A DNA stretch of 64,000 bases from Crossaster papposus (Eukaryota > Echinodermata > Asteroidea > Velatida > Solasteridae), in assembly GCA_037893245.1 (NCBI GenBank), contig JBAIAA010000700.1, forward strand, positions 310,001 to 374,000. The letters are read 5' to 3'. Made by a program: the position numbers and the translations under genes. Positions 56,399 to 64,000 of this stretch are shown here, one piece after another; position 1 is the stretch's first letter; every line of letters begins with the position of its first letter. Under the pieces are notes generated by a model. The model was not told the DNA's origin. It saw nothing but the letters and a program-made list of their open reading frames with translations, and did no database searches.

Positions 56399-59300
56399 TC
56401 ACACATCACTTGAAATAAGCAGCTTCCGTTCCTCGTCAGTAGCCTTTATCTCCAGCCGAGACCTCGGGATCCGTCTTCTGCAAGGTCAAAGATTATGGAT
56501 CATGACATTGTAACCCGTTTTACACCTTTAGCTTCATACGTCCGTTTTTTTATCGTTGTACCATTGTCTCGCGATAATTTTGTACAACACGTTTATGAAT
56601 GGAGTTTACCTGGGCTTTATTAAACAGTCGTAGGCGACTTTAAACTTAACTTTTGACATAACCAGGGCACTTTGAACCAAGACCTATAAAACCCTTGATA
56701 CGTAAAATATACTACCCTAAGTAATGAGACACGGCGACTTTGGCTTCATTAAATATAGCTTTATTGGTAGTTTTTTTAATTGATCCTAGTTTACTAAATT
56801 ATGTTCAAAATCTTCCAATGGAACATGATCATTCATTCGTTCAATAGTCAATACAGACTTGGATTTGTGGTAATCAACCAATCAGGACTCAAGTTTTATT
56901 TAATTTGACTTACCCTAACCCGCACCGATATTCCCAGACTCCAAATAGGCACATCAGAATCATGGACAAGATTAAAATACCGGCGAGGATTGTAGTGGCG
57001 TATGCAAATCCCAAGGCCTGAGTCAGAGCGCTCGCAAGCGTGGGCCCTATCACAGACCTATCCAGAGATAGAACGAAGTGTATTTGAAAGGAAAAGGTGC
57101 AATTTAGGTCATTAGCCTCAGTCAAAGCAATTGGGCGACCGTTATCAAAATGATAATACTCATTGCGATTTTTGGCAAGGTATGCACACATGGAGTGTGA
57201 CCAGGGGCGGCTAAACAAGAGGGGGGGGGGGGGGGGGGGGGGACTTGTGATAGCATTGCAGCTTTTATCAAAGTTAACAGGGTTAAAGCTCACAGGGTTC
57301 CAACGGAAATGTGAAAAAAACATTACTTTTTCAGGAGTAAATTATGACAATTTCCATGGCATTAACGTCATTTTGAAAAAAAATGTTAGTCCAACATAAT
57401 ATTACCAATGGTATTATAATGTTGGCCAACCATTTTTGTTAGCTTTGGAAAACAGCTTTAAATAATACCCGTTATTCTGTTATCACATCAAAACCGGCCC
57501 ATTACAAAAATAACCCCTGCATAATCTTGATTTCCATGACGTTCTAATTTTACTAATATAACATTACAGGTACTTCCATGACAACCCCTCTCCCCCCTCC
57601 TAGGATTTTCCATGACCATGGGAACCAATCGACTTACGTACCCGACTCCAAACCCGCTGTTATAAAGGCCAGCAATTGCGGACGTCAACACAATGTCGTT
57701 GGGAATACCATGCCATCTGTTGAAGTAAATTGAATAAACTAATGATGTACCTCAATAAGGCGTATCCATGAATGCTTTGGGGTTTTTTATGCAAGAAAAT
57801 GTAAACCCCCGATAAGTTTATCCTCAATGTAGCGCCTTTTTACATATTTTTCCGAAACAAAATCGAATTGTTCTTAAAAATTGTCTAAAAAATAAAAAAA
57901 GAAGTTAATCTCCAGAATGCCAAAGTTAATTCCCCCGGGCGCCAAAGTTAATTCCCCCGGGCGCCAAAGTTAATTCCCCCGGGCGCCAAAGTTAATTCCC
58001 CCGGGCGCCAAAGGTAATTCCCCGGGCGCCAAAGTTAATTCCCCCGGGCGCCAAAGGTAATTCCCCCGGGCGCCAAAGGTAATTCCCCCGGGCGCCAAAG
58101 GTAATTCCCCCGGGCGCCAAAGGTAATTCCCCCGGGCGCCAAAGGTAATTCCCCCGGGCGCCAAAGGTAATTCCCCCGGGCGCCAAAGGTAATTCCCCCG
58201 GGCGCCAAAGGTAATTCCCCCGGCGCCAAAGGTAATTCCCCCGGGCGCCAAAGGTAAATCCCCCGGGCGCCAAAGGTAAATCCCCCGGGCGACAAAGGTA
58301 AATCCCCCGGGCGCCAAAGGTAAATCCCCCGGGCGACAAAGGTAAATCCCCCGGGCGCCAAAGGTAAATCCCCCGGGCGCCAAAGGTAAATCCCCCGGGC
58401 GCCAAAGGTAAATCCCCCGGGCGCCAAAGTTAGTCCCCCGGGTGCCAAAGTTAGTCCCCCGGGTGCCAAAGTTAGTCCCCCGGGTGCCAAAGTTAGTCCT
58501 CCGGGTGCCAAAGTTAGTCCCCCGGGTGCCAAAGTTAGTCCCCCGGGTGCCAAAGTTAGTCCCCCGGGTGCCAAAGTTAGTCCCCCGGGTGCCAAAGTTA
58601 CCCCATTTTACGGTAATTCCTATTGTCCGATAACAATGTAAGTCCCTATTTCCACACGGCTTACTCTGCTGAGCTGAACATGTCGACTAACGTTGGAATA
58701 GACATCAGACTGATCACTATGGCACCAAGTGGTGCAGCCACAAGGATATCTAACTTAGTCCTGTCGAAGGAAAAAAAACACACATAAATCAATAATAATA
58801 ATAATAATAATAATAAAAATAATAAAAATAATAATAAGCGCCATTCCGTATTCTCCATATATGCACTCCATGCGGAAACTTGTTGGAGGCTAAGTGTTCG
58901 TTGCAAATTCAGTTGTACAAAGTGTTCGCGTTTTGCGAACGTTATTTTGTGCATTGGTCCTGTGTGTAATGTATGGGATATACGTCTGTGTATTGTACAT
59001 TAAATGAAAACGACGGAGGAAAACGGGTATGTGTACGAAGTAAACAACGAGTGTTTTTTGTTGTTTTCGTTTAAAACATAAGGTTGGTGAATTCCTTTCA
59101 ACAAGATGTTTGAAATAATGTAAGTAAACAATTTCTTGAACGGTAATGTCACTTTAATAACACTTACGAGGCTATATTCAGCAGTGGCGACGGTCCCAAA
59201 AATAGGAAGAAAACTGCGGTGCTAAACGATCCAATGACGATCATAATCCGTGTGGCTTTCTGTTTAAACCCAACAATTTAACTGTTGTTAGTACCCAAAC

Positions 59301-62300
59301 AAAACTTTATTATGTCAGGCGTCAATTTATTAAAGTATTATCAAGTTGGTATGATTATTTATAACTAGGCCTATTCTTCATTTATTGCATTATTGGGCCC
59401 ATAGTTGGCTAATTTGTGGTTCAACATACCAACCGGCAATAATAAAGGTCTATTCCTTGCCATTGTTTTATTGGCAATTCAAATCCAGGGTTTATATAGT
59501 TTCAGGCTCGGCGTCACTATCAAAAGGAAACGAGCCATGGTTTGTTTTTTCAAACCACAGCTTCGTTCTCGTCTCAGACTTCAATCGGACACGGATCAGA
59601 AGCCAAATCTATAGTTGTTCAGAAAACAGGCCAGGAGCTCACGAACGTTGCCCACGTTGGCCATCTAACTACGCAAACAATTGTCCATTAGTCTTGCAAA
59701 CAAAGTTAGTGAAGTCTGCATTGTTCGCGTGAGTAAAACGCACCGCAAGGATAACATCAAGGGGAGGATCAAGGGTCAAGGGTCACGAGTTAAATTGCAT
59801 ATTTTAACAGGGGAATTAGGCACAAGCCACATTACCCCCCCCCCCCACCCACCCCCCCCCCCCCCCCCCCCACCCACCCACCCCCCCCCCCCCCCCCCCC
59901 CCCCACCCCCACTTGACGTACCTTTGCGTCTGCAACAGCTCCCCAGAGTACGGAGGAAATCCGTACGCAAAGCCCATACCGAGAAAGATTAAACTTAGCG
60001 GTATCACAGCAAAGTCAAGCTGTAAAGAGAAATGGAGGAAAAAACAAATACCAAAAAAACCCAAACACATTTAGACAGTAGAGTAGACCTAAGACAGTAA
60101 TGACGCCAAGCTTTGTTTAAATGTGTGCTTTCCTATGGGAGCCAAGTAGGGGTAATTATTGTCAGGCGTAAACAAATTGTCTGGGGGTTGATATAGGGTT
60201 AAGCGATTTTCCCCTATATATACGCATGCACCGCACACGTACATTATGGTTAAGTTTAGCATAGGAATTTACCTTTTTCAAATGAATAGAAAGAAGTGGG
60301 TCAAGAGATGAAAAGCAAGTCGTTGCCACAGTAAAAGCCATTAAGGCCAACCAAATGGCCGGTATACTCAAAAGTTTGGCGAGTGGACCAGATGACTCGT
60401 TATTCCTTGTTCCTGATAAAAAACAACACCAAGACCATTTCAAGCTATTTTTTAGTTAGTTTGCACATACAAACAATAACAATGTTGTTTATTAAAGCAG
60501 TGTTATGGACACATTTGCATTTCTGACAATGATCTTCAATGCAATTGTGTATATGTTCCAAAAATGGCGTCGCTTAAGCGCCCTCCTTGTTTAAATTTCA
60601 GCCGATTCAAGATCTCACTACAAGTACACGTAAATGTATTACAAGGGCAAGGTGTCTTGTACTCGTTTTTTTAAAAAACAAGTTCGTTGCTTTGAAAAGA
60701 AGCCATTCGATTATAATGGAACTCACCCTGCACTTCAGGCAATAAGAAGAAATTTAAGATAACGACTGCTAAAACAAGTCCTCCTAAAGCGAAGAACGGA
60801 ACCCCAAAGCCACCAGCCTGTCAATGAAAACAATATAATGGCTCTAAGATAACGTTTTAACCCTGCGAGCTGCCATGAGGAGATTTCAGTAGGCACATTT
60901 CTTTCTTTTTCTAACTTCCATTATGAAGCCGTCGGTCTATATTCCATTCAAATTGTGTGTATTCTTCAAGACAAACTACTGCTGGCCGAGTGACACAGCG
61001 ATTATATTTCTTGATGAAATTGAAGGAATTTCCTGTTGACAATAGGTTTTTAACTCTCCTTTATCAGTCCTTGATTCACAGTATTCTTACTTTTTGTCTT
61101 GTTTGTAATTTTGGTAACTTGTCAAAGGAAAACGTCAAAAAGGAAGAAAGAACCAGGAAGATTGCCCAACGTATAATTAATTCAAATCTTCCGTCTATTG
61201 TTTCTTTGTACGAGCATCGGGTTCTGTTAAAAGTTAACCAAATAATGCAGGACTTCTCACATCCATTGAATAATCATTTTAAATACAACAGATCTGGCAT
61301 TCGTCTTTGTGTTATACCCACTTCACTCCGTCACACTAGAAATTCCTTTGTCCCAAATGCCATCCAACTTTTCAATAAGGGTGTCAAGAGGTAATTGCCG
61401 ACGCTTATATCATGTACATCCATACAGTCATAAATATTGGCCCTTAATATATATATACATATACATGTTTATATACATGAATTAGACATGGATTTTGGGA
61501 TTGTTTATTAACTGGTTCATCATTATTATTTATGTGTGCAATGTCGTGTTTGTCGTTTCTTTGTTTTATATTGCGGAGTTTTAGTCGCGTCGGTCACGGT
61601 TCGCTGAAGGTCGGTCGCGCAGTGTTTATTTTGGTCGACTCGCGAGCTGTTGATGAACTTTGACGGAGGCATTCCTTTGCCTTTGTTGTTCCTCTTCTAG
61701 GCTGGCTTGTGAGTGGCTTGTGAGTGGCTTGTGAGTGGCTTGTGAGTGGCTTGTGAGTGGCTTGTGAGTGGCTTGTGAGTGGCTTGTGAGTGGCTTGTGA
61801 GTGGCTTGTGAGTGGCTTGTGAGTGGCTTGTGAGTGGCTTGTGAGTGGCTTGTGAGTGGCTTGTGAGTGGCTTGTGAGTGGCTTGTGAGTGGCTTGTGAG
61901 TGGCTTGTGAGTGGCTTGTGAGTGGCTTGTGAGTGGCTTGTGAGTGGCTTGTGAGTGGCTTGTGAGTGCCAGTGAAAGCTGAATTTCTATGCTTTGTATA
62001 TAGAGTGGATAATAAATAAATTGAATTGAAAACATAGGTAAGCAAAAGTGCCTTCCAAAATCTCCACACGGAAGCTGCGCGCAAATTTACGCGCAGCTCG
62101 CAAAGTGACAAAAATTATATTAAAACAAGATCAGTCTGGTTCCCAGACTAAATGTTTTTGACATTTTGTTTATGAATATTAATTAAGACAATTTAGAACA
62201 TTCCAATTTAGATGTTTGGGTATATTCAGGGAGCAAACTATTAAAGGAGGTTTTTTAGACTCTTGGTGGCAGCAGACACACTCTTTCCTTTCCTATTGTA

Positions 62301-63448
62301 TAAGTCATTTCGAACATTACTTTTAACATGATATTGTTATGGTAATGAAAAAAACATTTCCACTGATGTCCCCCCATTACAATGCCCCACCAGTTTAAAA
62401 TATTGCCTCTGTTTTGATAACAAAATATGCTTTGTTCTGCTTTGTATTTTGTACTTGCATTATACAGCAGACCGCCAATTGCTGGCCCGATTGCAAACGA
62501 CAATCCTCCTGTCATCTCGATTAAACTCTGTTTACAAACAAATAAAATAATAATTAATCACAAATAAAATAATAATCTTTCACCGATCTAACACAAACAC
62601 TGATCTAACACTGTTTACTCATAATTGTTAACACTAATCCCCGGCTACTGTGTAATCTGACACGTCACACCTCTATCACACCAACACAACACCAACAACA
62701 CCAAATTGTGTTAATAATATACACCTACCTAAAACAAGTAACGTGCCTAATGTCACCGTTGTTTCCACACTGGTACAGTAAAAGGTAGAATACACTAATT
62801 CTTTTACTACTGATTTATTAATAAATACCTTACTTATTTGAAAGTAAATAATGAATCTAGGCATCCAGCAAAATGACTGTGCTAAATATCCTGTAATTGA
62901 TCAGAAAAATTGAATTTTATAAAACAAATTCACAATCGCCGAACGGCGATCCCCCCAAAAAACCAAGAACTGCCCGAATCCGGTTGAAAACGAACACCGT
63001 TTGTCTTGTTTGTTTTGTAGTAAAACTTCAGGCAGGCCTGTTAAACGATATTTACTATAAAATACAACCCCCCCTTAAATTCACCAATTCCTGATAATTC
63101 AAGCAATCACAAATGGTGTATCCTACCTTTGAAATGACAGGGTATTAACCAACGATCGATACATCGGCCTTGTACCAATCTCACATCAATATTACACCGA
63201 TATCACCCATCCGCATCCCCAGGATGTTTATTATTATTGACATCTCCAACACCCACACATACAGGCACAAAATAATACCAATCATAATTAGAAGATTTAC
63301 CATTGCCGTTCCGACGTTGTCGGGAAAGTTCAACGTCACAATGGCCCCGGATGAAGTCAATACAGCCGAGCTGCCTAGCCCCTCTAAGAGCCTCAAGGCG
63401 AAACTGAACCCAATGAAAGTTGCTTTGGTTGGCATCTGATTAACAAAC
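56399..63448 (-). CDS. SLC18B1: SLC18B1-type MFS transporter, last ten exons, 5' end outside window
   Basis: Exons: 63448-63301, 62527-62459, 60817-60727, 60412-60273, 60019-59918, 59259-59168, 58760-58665, 57716-57642, 57057-56914, 56477-56399 (TGA). About 345 residues follow human SLC18B1 segment by segment: AVLTSSGAIVTLNFPDNVGT, FAIGPAIGGLLYNAGGFGVP, LGMGFAYG, FLFLGPSPLLNIAS, GVGSVIGPTLASALTQALGF, and the tail EYRCGLGRRI...DEERKLLISS. They represent roughly TM4/5 to TM12 and the cytosolic tail; the first three or four helices lie upstream. Human SLC18B1 is known as a vesicular polyamine transporter. One exon ends with an alternative: the stronger donor at 59921 (GTACGT) breaks the frame, whereas GTCAAG at 59917 keeps it. 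The intron after 62459 starts with GC. Confidence 0.9.
57925..58605. repeat. 22/21-bp minisatellite in SLC18B1 intron, with E2F-like core
   Basis: About thirty tandem copies of CCCCCGGGCGCCAAAGNTAA-type units, in blocks. GTTAATT units come first (57933-58040), then GGTAATT (to about 58250), GGTAAAT (to about 58425), and a 21-bp form GTTAGT with GGTGCC instead of GGCGCC (58430-58600). About twenty units contain TTTGGCGC on the minus strand, an exact match to the E2F consensus TTTSSCGC. Long stop-free frames through it are artefacts. Confidence 0.95.
58793..58836. repeat. AAT microsatellite
   Basis: (AAT)n interrupted by AAAAAT, in an SLC18B1 intron just upstream of exon 58665-58760 in gene orientation. 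Confidence 0.9.
59834..59909. repeat. Long C/CCCACC tract abutting an SLC18B1 splice donor
   Basis: About 76 bases almost entirely C with occasional A. In transcript sense it is a G-run beginning about 9 nt after the exon 60019-59918 donor, with many GGGG blocks able to form G-quadruplex RNA. Run length is probably uncertain in the assembly. Confidence 0.9.
60950..61600 (+). mobile_element. LINE (non-LTR retrotransposon) 3' fragment, 5' truncated
   Basis: 60957-61394 encodes 145 residues matching the extreme C-terminus of LINE reverse-transcriptase ORF2 in the L2/CR1/Rex-like style: QRLYFLMKLKEF, LLYQSLIHSILTFCLVCNFG, RKIAQRIINS, LYEHRVLLKVNQI, HPLNN, RNSFVPNAIQLFN. The catalytic RT domain is absent, consistent with the usual 5' truncation. 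It lies in an SLC18B1 intron, antisense to the gene. The 3' boundary is not sharply defined. Confidence 0.8.
61697..61972. repeat. 11-bp minisatellite (GTGAGTGGCTT)
   Basis: About 25 virtually perfect copies. Near-perfect homogeneity implies recent expansion. The unit includes GTGAGT, a splice-donor-like word, on the plus strand only (antisense to SLC18B1). The 11-bp period read in three frames gives a repeating 11-residue peptide on the minus strand, which I reject as coding. Confidence 0.97.
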
Positions 63449-64000
63449 CTGCAATAGATGATCGACCAGAGTTAGTCGAACTACAGTTAATATAGTTCTT
63501 GATCGAACTTTTGGAAATGTGAAGTAACGGATTGTTGGGCTCGAAACGCCATAATGTTTATTGTTAAAAGGGTATTCATATCATGCCTGAATTTTTGCAT
63601 TTTTGTACAAGTTTGGATTACTTTTCTTTTTATATAGGCCTATATACATATATATTTTTTTTTAATTATTTTTTGTTATTTATTTTTCAAATTTTTTTTT
63701 AGGAGGGTGTGTGTGTGCGTTTGTTTTTGATTGAAATAGGGGACGTATGACAAAGGGAACAATGGGGTCCCCTATTCCGCAAAGGTCCCCGATTCAGACT
63801 CGTGTGCAAATCCTATGGCGATCATCCGAAAACGTTAGAGTACAAACAAAAGAGGGAAGACGGTCGGACAATGCCCCGTCCCCTATTGACGGCATTTACC
63901 CACTTGCGTGTGTGTGTGCGTGTGTAATGACCGGCAATCGTGGTCGTCGGACAAAAGAATTGGGAGTCAAACAATGGGTCCACGATTGACAAAACGTCCA
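63449..64000. other. SLC18B1 intron, no further exon found
   Basis: T-rich tract at about 63630-63700, GTGTGTGTGCG microsatellite patches (about 63706-63721 and 63908-63925). No segment resembling the N-terminal transporter helices. Confidence 0.45.

Noticed and set aside
57970-58595. 137-186-residue repetitive frames (APGG/LTLAPGG)
   Set aside because: 22-bp minisatellite read in three frames, lying in an intron of SLC18B1.
61626-62111. 161-residue THKPLTSHSQ repeat protein
   Set aside because: 11-bp minisatellite in an intron; every frame is open.
63181-63435. Separate small membrane-protein gene
   Set aside because: It is the 63301-63448 exon of SLC18B1 read through its donor into the intron.

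Overview
The window reads as invertebrate deuterostome nuclear DNA. All genes are intron-bearing, their proteins are close to human orthologues, and the intergenic DNA is AT-rich and crowded with short inverted-repeat (MITE/foldback) elements, minisatellites and two large tandem arrays. A marine deuterostome, perhaps an echinoderm, is my best guess. It rests on overall style and on the family of a 54968-55213 element, not on a species-specific marker.

Layout. 1-3272 (+): the last eight exons of EFHC1, a ciliary microtubule inner protein with DM10 domains and a C-terminal EF-hand; its 5' end lies outside the window. 3.3-13.1 kb: gene-poor DNA with several foldback elements, a 48-bp perfect palindrome, a GC-rich minisatellite and one orphan exon candidate (7183-7309, -). 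13.1-21.0 kb: a tandem array of about six 1387-bp monomers. Each monomer is a nest of small transposons, and the last monomer preserves the empty site of a TTAA-type MITE. 21.4-25.8 kb (-): two direct copies of a Crypton-like tyrosine-recombinase gene, one with a long open frame and one truncated, interrupted by a MITE and with a mutated catalytic arginine. 25.8-35.1 kb: a 2.49-kb-period array built from repeated copies of that gene's acidic N-terminal exon and its 3' splice site, with two further transposon types inserted and co-amplified. 35223-35418 (-): a single B-box exon of a TRIM36/TRIM46-type gene. 36-45 kb: MITEs, an 18-bp minisatellite, two large foldback elements (one split by a hAT-like insertion, one with an exon-like insert) and a second copy of the GC-rich minisatellite.

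46-64 kb holds three recognisable host genes, all on the minus strand. Cathepsin B is complete: seven coding exons plus a non-coding first exon, 336 aa, catalytic triad intact. Peflin (PEF1) is complete: five coding exons, 311 aa, with a three-codon first exon. SLC18B1 has its last ten exons here, a vesicular polyamine-type MFS transporter whose 5' end is beyond the window. Its introns contain a LINE 3' fragment, an 11-bp minisatellite, a long C-tract and a 22-bp minisatellite rich in E2F-like motifs. The host genes are functionally unrelated (cilium, lysosome, ER-Golgi calcium sensing, vesicle transport), so no operon-like logic is implied.

Exon coordinates were derived by hand from splice-site consensus, reading-phase agreement and remembered human protein sequences. 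No alignments were run.
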